From Proteobacteria bacterium DTSAM18 (GTDB taxonomy: Bacteria; Myxococcota_A; UBA796; GCA-2862545): a DNA stretch of 64,000 nt. Positions 43,849 to 52,192 of this stretch are shown here, piece after piece. The notes under the pieces were generated by a model. That model was not told where the DNA came from. It was given only the letters and a program-made list of their open reading frames with translations, and did not search any database. Position 1 is the first letter of the stretch; each line of letters starts with the position of its first letter. The stretch is from the NCBI GenBank assembly GCA_028767165.1, contig JARACJ010000007.1:62001-126000 (forward strand), in the 5' to 3' direction. The position numbers and the translations under genes were made by a program.

Positions 43849-45167
43849 GGGGTCTCCATGGACGTCAGGGGGAGGTGGACGTGGACGGTCGTGCCCTCGC
43901 CCTGCACCGAGGACAGGCGCAGGTCTCCGCCGATCCGCTGCAGGATCGACTGGGCGTAGAACAGGCCGAGCCCCATGCCGCGGCCGGGACCCTTCGTGGT
44001 GTAGAAGGGTTCGAGAGCCCTCAGGAGTTGATCCTGTGACATGCCCGTGCCCTCGTCGCGGATCTCCAGGCACACCCCGCCGGGGGCCGGGACCGCGGTG
44101 AGGTGGATGGGGGCGAGGGGCTCGCTCGCCTGGCGGGCATTGCGGACGATCCCCTGCAGGGCGTGCATCAGGTGGTGGCGGGGCGCGGCCACCGTGCCTG
44201 CGGGCGCGTTGGACAGGTCGATCTCGAAGGGGGCCTCACCCGCCGCGAGCTCCATCAGCTGGTGGACGAGCTGCTCGACCGTGAGGGACTCGAGGCCCTC
44301 GCCCATGTCCGCCGCGGCGTCGGCGGTCATGCGCCACAGGATGTCGCTGCAGCGGTCGACCTCCCGGGAGATGTGCGCGGCGTCCTGCAGCAGGTCCGTT
44401 CGATCGAGGTTGCGGGCCTCGTGCTGCAGATCGGCGGCCACCACCTTGATGGAGGACAGCGGGCTGCGCAGCTCGTGGGCGGCACCCGCGGCGAGGGTGG
44501 CCAGGGACGTGAGCTGGGTCGAGCGCGCGCGCATCAGCTCGGCCTGCTGCACCTTGATCTGGGCGTCGGCCAGGAACACGCGGATCTTCTGGATGGTGAA
44601 GGTGAGGAAGGGGGCCATCAGGGCGAAGGCGACCCACATGCCCACGAAGTGCCCCTGCATGTTCATGTGGGGCGTGGGGTGGGCGCCCTGCATGCCATGG
44701 CCCTCGTGGCCGGCGTGCTCCATCCCCATGTGGGCCGCATGGTCGGCGGCCTCGGGCAGCTGGAACAGCGCGCCGTACAGCACCACGGCCCACACCGTGA
44801 GGAACCAGGCCCAGCGGTTGCCGAGCAGGGTGGCGCCGAGCACCACCGGCAGCAGCATGGCCACCGCGAACGGGTTGGTGGGGCCGCCGGAGAACGCCAT
44901 CAGGCCCGCGAGGATCAGCAGGTCGATGGCCATGAGCGGACCGAGGAGGCGCTCGGTGGTGTGGGAGCGGGCCCACAGCGTGGCGGCGAGGTTGGTGACG
45001 ACGCCCACGGCGACCAGCGCGAGCATCGAGCTGAGCGGCAGCCCGCGGTCGAAGTTCGCCCAGAAGGAGATGGCGAGGCCGGACTCCAGGAACAGGAACA
45101 GCCATCGGAGCTGCAGGTAGAAGGCCGGGGGGAGAAGCTCGCCGGGTTTCATCGTGGGGCTGGTCAT
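43845..45167 (-). CDS. RegB/PrrB-type sensor histidine kinase with a His/Met-rich loop
   Basis: A 440-residue kinase: about six membrane helices, the RegB quinone-site motif GGPTNPF (94-100), H-box His231 (AAHELRSPL) and an ATPase with DEGTGM and GRGMGLGLF. Between two helices, residues 143-173 hold eight His and five Met (for example HMGMEHAGHEGHGM). That is unlike known RegB and suggests copper or other metal binding on one face of the membrane. The redox Cys of classical RegB, near the H-box, is absent here. The start at 45167 lacks a clear ribosome site; ATG 45152 is an alternative. Confidence 0.9.
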   Translation of the reverse strand: MTSPTMKPGELLPPAFYLQLRWLFLFLESGLAISFWANFDRGLPLSSMLALVAVGVVTNLAATLWARSHTTERLLGPLMAIDLLILAGLMAFSGGPTNPFAVAMLLPVVLGATLLGNRWAWFLTVWAVVLYGALFQLPEAADHAAHMGMEHAGHEGHGMQGAHPTPHMNMQGHFVGMWVAFALMAPFLTFTIQKIRVFLADAQIKVQQAELMRARSTQLTSLATLAAGAAHELRSPLSSIKVVAADLQHEARNLDRTDLLQDAAHISREVDRCSDILWRMTADAAADMGEGLESLTVEQLVHQLMELAAGEAPFEIDLSNAPAGTVAAPRHHLMHALQGIVRNARQASEPLAPIHLTAVPAPGGVCLEIRDEGTGMSQDQLLRALEPFYTTKGPGRGMGLGLFYAQSILQRIGGDLRLSSVQGEGTTVHVHLPLTSMETP

Positions 45168-45281
45168 GTGGCAGGTCTATCGTGGGGGACGCACGAGCGA
45201 CAGTGGGGCAGGTTGTCGCATGGCGGGGGACGGTGCCCCACGGTACCCGGGGACGTTCGGCGGGGTGGGGGCCGAACGAGG

Positions 45282-45315
45282 AAAAGCCCCCCTGGCATGT
45301 ACCAGGAGGGCTTTT
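45282..45315 (-). terminator. Terminator of the first tRNA-Leu gene
   Basis: On the minus strand, AAAAGCCCTCCTGG/CCAGGGGGGCTTTT forms a 14-bp stem (one mismatch) with a 6-nt loop, four bases after the tRNA end. Confidence 0.8.
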
Positions 45316-45319
45316 CGAG

Positions 45320-45403
45320 TGCGGAAGGGGGGACTTGAACCCCCACGGCATTGCTGCCACTAGAACCTGAATCTAGCGCGTCTACCAATTCCGCCACTTC
45401 CGC
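45320..45403 (-). tRNA. tRNA-Leu (anticodon CAG), copy 1
   Basis: 84 nt, type II tRNA with a long variable arm. Acceptor GCGGAAG/CTTCCGC is perfect, anticodon stem CTAGA/TCTAG holds loop TTCAGGT (anticodon CAG), and the T arm GGGGG-TTCAAGT-CCCCC is present. No CCA is encoded. It differs from copy 2 by a single base in the variable arm. Confidence 0.95.
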
Positions 45404-45504
45404 AGTGGCTTCATTGAAGCGCCGCCCTAATAATGCGCTCGTACAGGCCCGTCACGGCGTTTTTTTCGAAATCCGCATCGCCGTGGAGCGAAGGCGTCAA
45501 TGCC

Positions 45505-45708
45505 TCAGGCGCGGGTCGTGCGGCGCCCTGCCGCCTTCTGGGTGGCCTCCGGCCAGGGGCAGTGGCGGCAGCCGTTGCCGCAGCAGAACCCCCGCTCGGA
45601 CAGCGCGCGGGAGGTCATGACCCACAGCCCGGTGGCCGGGTCGCGGTACATCTTCTGGCCGGCCTTCAGGGCGGCGGCGTGGGGGGCGTCGTAGGGGTGC
45701 TCGTGCAT
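45505..45708 (-). CDS. DUF5522-family small Cys-rich protein
   Basis: A 67-residue protein with the compact motif RGFCCGNGCRHCPW, four Cys and a His that probably bind metal. This matches the DUF5522 family, whose function is unknown. MYRDPATGLWVMTSRAL before it fits the family N-terminal strand pair. ATG 45708 was chosen; GTG 45717 would add three residues. The gene sits between two nearly identical tRNA-Leu genes, all on the minus strand. Confidence 0.75.
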   Translation of the reverse strand: MHEHPYDAPHAAALKAGQKMYRDPATGLWVMTSRALSERGFCCGNGCRHCPWPEATQKAAGRRTTRA

Positions 45709-45790
45709 GGCCTGCACCTACCGCGGTGGGGAAGGGGGGACCACGGTGCGGGACGGGAGGTGACCTCTTCCACGAGGGAGGTCCGTCACG

Positions 45791-45822
45791 AAAAAACCCT
45801 CCCGGCGAGGCCGGGAGGGTTT
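45791..45822 (-). terminator. Terminator of the second tRNA-Leu gene
   Basis: On the minus strand, AACCCTCCCGGC/GCCGGGAGGGTT forms a 12-bp stem with a 3-nt loop followed by a run of T residues, five bases after the tRNA end. Confidence 0.88.
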
Positions 45823-45826
45823 CGAG

Positions 45827-45910
45827 TGCGGAAGGGGGGACTTGAACCCCCACGACATTGCTGCCACTAGAACCTGAATCTAGCGCGTCTACCAATTCCG
45901 CCACTTCCGC
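45827..45910 (-). tRNA. tRNA-Leu (anticodon CAG), copy 2
   Basis: Identical to copy 1 except for one base in the variable arm (a G-U pair in place of G-C). Flanking bases (CGAGT after the 3' end and AGTGGCTTCA on the 5' side, read on the plus strand) are shared as well, so the duplicated unit is about 100 bases. It has its own terminator. Confidence 0.95.
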
Positions 45911-46070
45911 AGTGGCTTCACAGGAAGCGCCCGCCATCTAATCCCCCCACGACGTGGCGTCAAAGACAAAATGAAAGACGCGGGGCCCCGGCCCGAAGTG
46001 GACGCCGTGGTTGTCCCCGCCACCTGCCCGTGGTTACATCCACGCCGCAAACAACCCGGGGTACATGGTC

Positions 46071-46778
46071 ATGGGCCTGTTCGACTTCTTCTCCAAAGAG
46101 TCCAAGCTCAAGCGCAACGTCGCGAAGATGGGCAACCGCAACCTTCAGGCCGAGGATCGGGAGGCCGCTGCACGGTGGCTGGTGGATCAGGGCTCGGAGG
46201 AGGCCATCGCGGGCCTGCTGTCCCGGTTCGAGATGAACCTCACGCAGCAGACCAAGGATCAGAAGGAGAAGGAGTGGGTCCACGGCCTGCTCCTCGGCAT
46301 GGGCAAGCCGGTCGAAGGCCCGCTGCGTGCCCACCTGCAGGGCTGCAAGCAGTTCGCCTTGCCGCTCCGCCTCCTCGGCGAGCTGGCCGGTGAGGCCGCG
46401 GCCAAGGATGTGGCGCTGGAGCTCCTCGAGGCCGAGCGCAGCGTCTCCCAGTTCCGGCCTGACAAGAAGCGCGACCTCATGGTCTGGCTCGTGGAGCACG
46501 GTGATGCCCGCGCCGCCGACGCCGCCGCCTGGTTCCTCGGCGACTTCGACGAGGGCGTCCGCTACGCCGCCATCGAGACCATCGCCCGGCACACCGACGG
46601 CTCCCACGGCGATCAGCTGGTGGCCGCGCTGGCCCGGCCGGAGGAGGACTCCGGCCGCGTGATGCACAGGCTCGCCGAGATCATCGCCAAGCGTGGCTGG
46701 TCCGTGGCCGGTCACGATCTGGAGGGTCGCATCCCCGCCGGCTTCACCCGCAACGGTGATCGGCTGGTGCGCGGCTGA
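46071..46778 (+). CDS. HEAT-repeat-like cytosolic protein
   Basis: A 235-residue protein without signal or membrane segment. After an amphipathic GLFDFFSKESKLKRNV start come paired helices (AAARWLVDQGSEEAIAGLLSRF, DAAAWFLGDFDEGVRYAAIETIA), typical of HEAT-like repeats. A number of bacterial proteins of this kind start with a similar GLFDFF segment; their role is unknown. ATG 46071 was chosen with GGGG nine bases upstream; ATG 46065 would add two residues. Confidence 0.72.
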   Translation: MGLFDFFSKESKLKRNVAKMGNRNLQAEDREAAARWLVDQGSEEAIAGLLSRFEMNLTQQTKDQKEKEWVHGLLLGMGKPVEGPLRAHLQGCKQFALPLRLLGELAGEAAAKDVALELLEAERSVSQFRPDKKRDLMVWLVEHGDARAADAAAWFLGDFDEGVRYAAIETIARHTDGSHGDQLVAALARPEEDSGRVMHRLAEIIAKRGWSVAGHDLEGRIPAGFTRNGDRLVRG

Positions 46779-46886
46779 GGCCGTCCTCACGCCCACACGG
46801 GCTTTCACAACCTTGGCGTACGGTACGTTGACGCACGTCCCAGGCACGCTCTATGGTGCGCCTGCCCATTCCTTCCGGAGACTCCC

Positions 46887-47267
46887 ATGCGCGCTCTCGC
46901 AAGCACCGTCATCCTGTCCACGGTGTCCTTCCTGGCCACGGCCTGCGGCCCCACCTGCCAAAGCACCTGCGAGCGGATGTACGCCTCCACCGAGTGTGAT
47001 GTCGCCGTGCCCGGCCTCGAGGCCGGTACGCTGATCTCCGAGTGCACGGATATCTGCGACGATGCCCTGAAGGTCACCGGTCCTCTCACCGACGACATCA
47101 ACGACTACCGGTTCGACCCCACCCGTCGCACGCCGATCGCCACCGAGGAGGAGCGCACCCTTGACAACGAGAGCGAAGCGGCCGCCTGGATGGACTGTGT
47201 CTGGACCTTCGACGACTCCACCTGCCCTGAGCAGCTCGGTGAGCAGTACTGTGTCTGGGTCTACTGA
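46887..47267 (+). CDS. Small Cys-rich lipoprotein 1
   Basis: A 126-residue protein with lipobox LATAC. The mature part has seven further Cys, spaced in pairs (CGPTCQSTC, ECTDIC, then CVW, TC, YCVW at the end), pointing to several disulfides in the periplasm or at the surface. GGAGA lies upstream of the ATG. Its last 17 bases overlap the start of a second, similar lipoprotein; both share CAPTC/CGPTC and a short length. No family recognised. Confidence 0.72.
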   Translation: MRALASTVILSTVSFLATACGPTCQSTCERMYASTECDVAVPGLEAGTLISECTDICDDALKVTGPLTDDINDYRFDPTRRTPIATEEERTLDNESEAAAWMDCVWTFDDSTCPEQLGEQYCVWVY

Positions 47268-47559
47268 GCGCAGGGCGATCGCCCTCCTTCTCGTCGCGGC
47301 GCTCGGTCAGGCCTGTGCGCCCACGTGCACCGAGTCCTGCCGCAAGCTCACCCGTTGCGGTCTCAACAACGAGGTGGTCGAAGGCTACTGCGTGGAGTCC
47401 TGCGAGCTTCAGATCGCGGAGTACCAGGGCGCCAGCACCGACGAGAAGAACACCGATCTCCTCACGGCCTTCCGCAAGCAGCGGGCATGCGTGGTGTCCA
47501 CGTCCTGCGACGACCTCGAGCTCGGGGTGTGCTACGACCCCGACGTCTACCCCTACTGA
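47251..47559 (+). CDS. Small Cys-rich lipoprotein 2
   Basis: A 102-residue protein: a basic start (STERR), a hydrophobic stretch (AIALLLVAALGQAC) and a mature part starting CAPTCTESC like its neighbour, then paired Cys (YCVESC, RAC ... SCDDLELGVC). The lipobox GQAC is not ideal. GTG 47251 was chosen; GTG 47239 is an alternative. It overlaps the preceding gene, so expression is coupled. The two lipoproteins are probably ancient tandem duplicates. Confidence 0.62.
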   Translation: MSGSTERRAIALLLVAALGQACAPTCTESCRKLTRCGLNNEVVEGYCVESCELQIAEYQGASTDEKNTDLLTAFRKQRACVVSTSCDDLELGVCYDPDVYPY

Positions 47560-47565
47560 GCCCGG

Positions 47566-48699
47566 ATGAGGTGGGGTTGGCGAGCCACCCTCGCCCATCT
47601 GCGTCCCCAGGGGCCCGTACAGTCGCTGCCCGAGCGGTGCACCTGGCTCGCGGCCGGCTCCCCGGCCCATCGGGGGGCGGCTGAAGGGCCGCTGCTGCTG
47701 CCCCTGCAGGTGTTCGGCGTCACCTACGACCTCGACGTGGTCCTGGTGAGCCGGCAGCCCCACTTCAACATGCACGAGTACGCCCGGCTGCGAACCCCCA
47801 CGGGCCCGGTGTGGCTGTGCAAGGACGCCCGTGAGTCCGATCTCACCCAGACCATCGTGGCCGACTGGGAGCTGCTGCACGACGTGCTGCCCGAGGTGCC
47901 GCTGGAACGCTCCCGGCGCAGGGTGGTGGTGCACGAGTCGGTGGTGGCCGGAGAGCTCGACCTGCGGATCGACTACCGCAACGACCGCGACCAGCGGTGC
48001 GAGGTCGCCGTGCAGGCGATCCTGCCACGCTTCCCGGTACGAACCCGCAACAGCAGCACGATGGGACACTCCAGGGGTTCTGTGTGGGCGGTGCTCGACG
48101 TCTCCCACAAGACCCTCGCGAAGAAGGCATCCCTCTCCCTCGACGGCGACAAGGTGCCCCTCGAGCGCATCATGGGCGTGGTGCCGTTCGCGGTGATCCT
48201 CGAGCAGACCCAGGCGGGCATGTCGGCGGGAAGCTGGCGCTTCGAGCAGGATGACGGGGGCTACTCGTCCTTCCACGGGGATCTCCGCCAGGCGTGGACG
48301 TCGACCGAGACCGAGCTCGAGGAGGTCGTCTCCCAGCATGGTCCCCTGCGGACGATCGAGTACCGGTTCATGAAGGGGCCCCAGGGCCAGCGTCGCCTCG
48401 CCAAGGTGATCGTCCGTGCGTACGGACACCGGCGGCCCGCCACCATCGTGCACTTCCGTCCCTTCCTTCCCGACCTTCGCATGGAGGACGCCCGGGGCAG
48501 GGGAGAAGCCATCGTGGACGTGGGGGGGCAGCCGAGCCACGGCATGTTCCGGTGGACGGCGCACCGCAAGGGGGACGAGGCGGAGCTGCGCATCGAGCCG
48601 GTGGCACCCCGGTGGACCCTCGACCGTCCCATGGTGTACCGCCACCGACGCACGGAGCACGGCTGGGAGAGTCAGGGCTCGGTGGGCGACGGGGCCTGA
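47566..48699 (+). CDS. Uncharacterised 377-residue protein
   Basis: No signal peptide, membrane helix or known catalytic motif is recognised. The protein is soluble and beta-rich, with segments such as FGVTYDLDVVLVSRQPHFNM, then WLCKDARESDLTQTIV, and many Arg, Asp and Val residues. It starts six bases after the lipoprotein 2 stop and may belong to the same transcript, although the ribosome site is weak. Its 3' end overlaps the convergent beta-barrel gene by 28 bases. Function unknown. Confidence 0.7.
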   Translation: MRWGWRATLAHLRPQGPVQSLPERCTWLAAGSPAHRGAAEGPLLLPLQVFGVTYDLDVVLVSRQPHFNMHEYARLRTPTGPVWLCKDARESDLTQTIVADWELLHDVLPEVPLERSRRRVVVHESVVAGELDLRIDYRNDRDQRCEVAVQAILPRFPVRTRNSSTMGHSRGSVWAVLDVSHKTLAKKASLSLDGDKVPLERIMGVVPFAVILEQTQAGMSAGSWRFEQDDGGYSSFHGDLRQAWTSTETELEEVVSQHGPLRTIEYRFMKGPQGQRRLAKVIVRAYGHRRPATIVHFRPFLPDLRMEDARGRGEAIVDVGGQPSHGMFRWTAHRKGDEAELRIEPVAPRWTLDRPMVYRHRRTEHGWESQGSVGDGA

Positions 48700-49508
48700 G
48701 CGACGCGCTCCGGCTGGAGCGGCATGGGGCGCCTGCGCCAGGACACGCCGACCGCCAGGCTCCAGCGGGGTTGGTTCGCGCCGGCGAGCAGGGCGGTCTG
48801 CAGGCTCGCCCAGGCCTCGGGTCCCTTGTCCGAGCGGGTCTGCAGGAAGGCGGCGAGCGCCGCGCCGTGGTCGGCCGAGGCCAGGGGGGCGGCGAGCCCG
48901 AGGTGACCGTGGAGCTCCGCGCCGAGGTGCAGCCCGGGTGTGAGCTCCCACCGGGTGCCGAACCCGGCCTGGAGCTGGTGGCCGGACACGGTCTCGTCGG
49001 GCAGGCGGAACGGGGCGGCCAGGGAGCCGTCGAGCCGGCCGTACAGGTGCCACTGCCGGGACGTCCGGGCGGTGGCGAGCAGGCCGAGGGTGGCCCGCCA
49101 GGGTGCCGAGGTCCGCAGGGTGGCGGTGGGCAGGCTCAGGGCGGCGCGGGTGGCGAGGGTGGTCTGGTCCCACTGCAGGACCGGTGTGCTGGCGTCCAGG
49201 CGCAGGTCGCCCAGCTGGGGACCCTGGCCTTCGACCTGGGGGTTGTGTCCCCACCAGGCCACGGGCATCGCGACCCCCACCCGGGCGCCTCCGGGCAGGC
49301 CCGCGGAGGCGGCGAGGTCCTGCCAGATGACGTCACGCCACGCGCCGCAGTCCTCGCAGGCCGGGCCCTTCTCCAGGCGCACCGTGGTCTGCACCGCGAC
49401 CGGGCTGTGCTGGGCCGCGGCAGGGATGTGGGGCGTGCCGTCGCCCTCCTGCAAGGCGCCGGCGGGGGCCTGCTGAGCGAGTGCCGCCGCACACAACCAC
49501 AGCCACAA
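48672..49508 (-). CDS. Predicted outer-membrane beta-barrel protein
   Basis: A 278-residue protein with an N-terminal signal (WLWLCAAALAQQAPA) and alternating strands with Gly and aromatic residues (TRAALSLPTATLRTSAPWRA, TVSGHQLQAGFGTRWELTPG, LHLGAELHGHLGLAAPL), as in outer-membrane barrels. The pair CEDC near residue 51 may be a disulfide. The only start is TTG 49508, preceded by AGGGAGG, so it is accepted. It lies just downstream of a RegB/RegA pair on the same strand. Confidence 0.7.
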   Translation of the reverse strand: MWLWLCAAALAQQAPAGALQEGDGTPHIPAAAQHSPVAVQTTVRLEKGPACEDCGAWRDVIWQDLAASAGLPGGARVGVAMPVAWWGHNPQVEGQGPQLGDLRLDASTPVLQWDQTTLATRAALSLPTATLRTSAPWRATLGLLATARTSRQWHLYGRLDGSLAAPFRLPDETVSGHQLQAGFGTRWELTPGLHLGAELHGHLGLAAPLASADHGAALAAFLQTRSDKGPEAWASLQTALLAGANQPRWSLAVGVSWRRRPMPLQPERVAQAPSPTEP

Positions 49509-49548
49509 GCGCGCCTCCCTCGGGCCCTCGAGCGCGGGCCCTGGGAAG

Positions 49549-50088
49549 CTATCGGCGTGGGGGGTACTTTCTCAACTTCCGTTGCAGGCTCTGCCGGTGC
49601 AGGCCCAGGCGACGGGCGGCCTCGGAGATGTTGCCGTTGGTGGCCGTGAGGACGTACTCGATGTACTCGCGCTCGTGCATGGCCAGGGACGGCGGGTGCT
49701 CGGGCACGGTGACCGTGGGATCGCCCTCGATCTTGTAGAACGCCTCTTCGAGGGCGTCCGGATCGCAGGGCTTGGTGAGGTAGTGGGTGGCCCCGAGCTT
49801 GATGGCCTCCACGGCGGTGGCGATGGAGCCGTAGCCGGTGAGCACGACGACCCGGAGGCGGGGGAGGCGTTCGAGGAGATCCTGGACGATCTTCAGGCCC
49901 CACTCACCGCGCAGCCGCAGATCCACCGTGGCGAACCGCGGCTTGTGCACGGCCGCCATGCCCAGCGCCGTGCGGTGGTCGGTGGCGTGGACCACGTCGT
50001 AGCCGCGGTCGAGGAACTCGAGTTCCATGGCCTCGCGGAACGCATCGTCGTCGTCCACGACCAGCAGCTTGCCCTTGGAGGTCTTCAT
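49549..50088 (-). CDS. RegA/ActR-type response regulator (pair 2)
   Basis: A 179-residue regulator of the same plan as pair 1: an acidic run VDDDDA (residues 11-16), phosphoacceptor Asp56 (TVDLRLRGEWGL), TGYGS, LTKPCDPDA, and a C-terminal Fis-type helix-turn-helix (NGNISEAARRLGLHRQSLQRKL). The RLRG after the Asp is the classical RegA-type sequence, so this pair is closer to RegA/PrrA than pair 1 (RMPD). ATG 50088 overlaps the kinase stop as ATGA. Confidence 0.93.
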   Translation of the reverse strand: MKTSKGKLLVVDDDDAFREAMELEFLDRGYDVVHATDHRTALGMAAVHKPRFATVDLRLRGEWGLKIVQDLLERLPRLRVVVLTGYGSIATAVEAIKLGATHYLTKPCDPDALEEAFYKIEGDPTVTVPEHPPSLAMHEREYIEYVLTATNGNISEAARRLGLHRQSLQRKLRKYPPRR

Positions 50089-51386
50089 GGGGCCTTCTCG
50101 GTGAGGGGGAACCACCACCGTGCGATGGTGGTGTCGTTGCGTCGTTCGTAGGATAGTCCGCCGCCGGCGCCGGTGGCCACCGCGCGGGCCACGAACACGC
50201 CGAGCCCGGTACCGTCGGCCTTCGTCGTGAAGAAGGGTTCACCCAGGCGATCCCGCGCATCGGAGAAACCGGGGCCGTGATCGTGCAACTCGATGATGCC
50301 ATGGTGCTGGTCGACGGCCAGCCGCACGAGGATGGCCTCGTGGGCACCGATCTCCTCCTGGGCCTCGCGGGCGTTCTCGAGCAGGTTGATGAAGCCCTGG
50401 GTGAAGGCCGCCCGGGGGAGCTCGACGGGCAGCGCCTGCTGGGCGTAGTCGGTGGTGATCCGCTGGTCGGTGCCCTTGGTCCAGCGGGACAGGGCCTCCT
50501 GCACCAGGGTGCGCAGGTCTTCGCGTTCGAGGCCGCTCGCAGACGGATCGCCGGCCCCCACGAGGAGCTGCTGGACGACGTCGACGCAGCGGGAGAGCTG
50601 GCCGCCGATGGCGTCGAGATCCTTGCGGGTGGCTTCGTCGGTGTGGCGGCGACGGATGCGACGCAGGCGCAGATCCATGGTGGAAAGCGGTGTGTTGAGC
50701 TCGTGGGCGGTGCCGGCGGCGAGGGTGCCGAGGGCCCGGAGACGATCGGTCTGGGCGGTGCGGCGCTGCACGTCCATCAGCTTCTGCTTCTGGTGGCGCA
50801 GGGTGGAGCTCATGCCCATCACGAACGTGGAGACCGAGACCACGGTGACCGTGAAGGCGATGGTCTGCCCGAGGTTCATCAGGTTCTGGGCCCCGAGGGA
50901 GTGGACCTCCGGGTGGATGGGCAGCGCGATGTAGTGCAGGGCCACGTTCACCGCGACGACCAGCCCCGTGACCCTGGCCGCGAGCTTGGGGTTGAGCATC
51001 ACCGACGCCATGGCCACGTGGATGACGTACAGCATGACGAAGGGGTTGGACGAGCCGCCGGAGGCGATGAAGAAGCCGGTGAGGATCAGCAGATCCAGCC
51101 CGAGCTGGCGCAGGAGATCCTGGTTGGTGAGCCGCTCGGGGCTCTTCAGCGCCTCGAGGGTGCGGTAGTTGGCCACGATGAGCACCGTGACGGCCACCAG
51201 CAGCAGGGGCACCGTGTACCGGGGATGGCTGAGGACCCGGAAGGTGAAGGCGAGGGTCATGAGCTGCGCCATGATCGCCAGCCACCGCAGGCGGACCAGC
51301 CAGGCGAGCCACATGGCCTGCTCGTCGCTGCCCTCGGCATGGCGCCAGGGGTTGGCGAGCTCCTGGATGTCGGGAGAGGTCGGCAT
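50085..51386 (-). CDS. RegB/PrrB-type sensor histidine kinase (pair 2)
   Basis: A 433-residue kinase with about six membrane helices, the quinone-binding motif GGSSNPF (110-116), H-box His228 (GTAHELNTPLS) and ATPase motifs NLLENAREA, HDHGPGF and GTGLGVF. This is the RegB redox kinase architecture. It lacks the His/Met-rich loop of the pair 1 kinase and the H-box-adjacent Cys of classical RegB. ATG 51386 was chosen over longer frames. It is co-translated with the pair 2 regulator. Confidence 0.92.
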   Translation of the reverse strand: MPTSPDIQELANPWRHAEGSDEQAMWLAWLVRLRWLAIMAQLMTLAFTFRVLSHPRYTVPLLLVAVTVLIVANYRTLEALKSPERLTNQDLLRQLGLDLLILTGFFIASGGSSNPFVMLYVIHVAMASVMLNPKLAARVTGLVVAVNVALHYIALPIHPEVHSLGAQNLMNLGQTIAFTVTVVSVSTFVMGMSSTLRHQKQKLMDVQRRTAQTDRLRALGTLAAGTAHELNTPLSTMDLRLRRIRRRHTDEATRKDLDAIGGQLSRCVDVVQQLLVGAGDPSASGLEREDLRTLVQEALSRWTKGTDQRITTDYAQQALPVELPRAAFTQGFINLLENAREAQEEIGAHEAILVRLAVDQHHGIIELHDHGPGFSDARDRLGEPFFTTKADGTGLGVFVARAVATGAGGGLSYERRNDTTIARWWFPLTEKAP

Positions 51387-51457
51387 GGGGGGCATCCTCG
51401 GGGAGGTCCCATAACCCCGAGGACACGTCGGGTCCTGTGAAGGGCCGGGCGTCGGCC

Positions 51458-52192
51458 TCAGCTGGCGAGCAGCAGCTCCAGCGTACCGGGTTGGTTCGTG
51501 TCGGACGGCACGAGCTCGAGGTGCAGGCGCCGCTCGAGCAGGTGGCCCTGGTTCGTGTCCCACCGGGAGCTGCCCGTGGCAAGCAGGGCGGGGCCTCCCT
51601 CCGGCAGGCTGGCCCGGGCGTCGTGACGCAGCTCGACCACCTGTCGTCCCGCCTGCCAGGACGTGGTGCCTTCGCTCGTGAGGGACATGTGGGTGGGGAA
51701 GACCGGCGCGAGGAGCGCGGCCAGCGCGGGGTCCGACCAGGAGGCGCCGGGCAACACGGGGCTGGAGGGCAGCTTCATGCCCAGCAGCAGGTGGGGGATC
51801 CGCGCCGAGAAGTCGTCACCGGGTGCGTCGAGGACGCGGCCGTCCAGGTCGAGCCGGAAGGTGGTGGTGGCCTGGTGGCGCGCGCCGAGGGCTCGCTCCA
51901 GGGGCCGGGTGGCATCCTCGGATCGGCTGCTCGCGATGCCGACCGCGAGCGGTGTGGCCTGCAGGAGGTACTGCCCGCTGGGCAGCAGCTCGCGCACCTG
52001 GTAGCGCCACCGCACCTGCTGTTCGAGGGCCCGCAGGCCGTCGGTGCGGCGGATGGTGGTGGTGTAGTCGAAGACCTGCCCGAGTCCCAGGCGCCAGCCG
52101 AGCCGTTGCGGCGTGCCAGGCTGCAGCGAGGCCTTGGGCAGGCAGCCCGCCAGGGTGGCGCCGAGACCCGAGAGGAACGCGCGACGGTTCAT
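51458..52192 (-). CDS. Predicted lipoprotein
   Basis: A 244-residue protein with signal MNRRAFLSGLGATLAGC (lipobox LAGC; a twin-Arg pair RR is present but the full Tat consensus is incomplete). The mature domain is mostly beta (GQVFDYTTTIRRTD, WRYQVRELLPSGQYLLQATP) without catalytic motif. Its start overlaps the stop of the preceding gene as ATGA, so they are co-translated. Function unknown. Confidence 0.7.
   Translation of the reverse strand: MNRRAFLSGLGATLAGCLPKASLQPGTPQRLGWRLGLGQVFDYTTTIRRTDGLRALEQQVRWRYQVRELLPSGQYLLQATPLAVGIASSRSEDATRPLERALGARHQATTTFRLDLDGRVLDAPGDDFSARIPHLLLGMKLPSSPVLPGASWSDPALAALLAPVFPTHMSLTSEGTTSWQAGRQVVELRHDARASLPEGGPALLATGSSRWDTNQGHLLERRLHLELVPSDTNQPGTLELLLAS

Noticed and set aside
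45320-45910. Integrated mobile element between the tRNA-Leu copies
   Set aside because: The interval is only about 420 bases with one small gene and no integrase or transposase.
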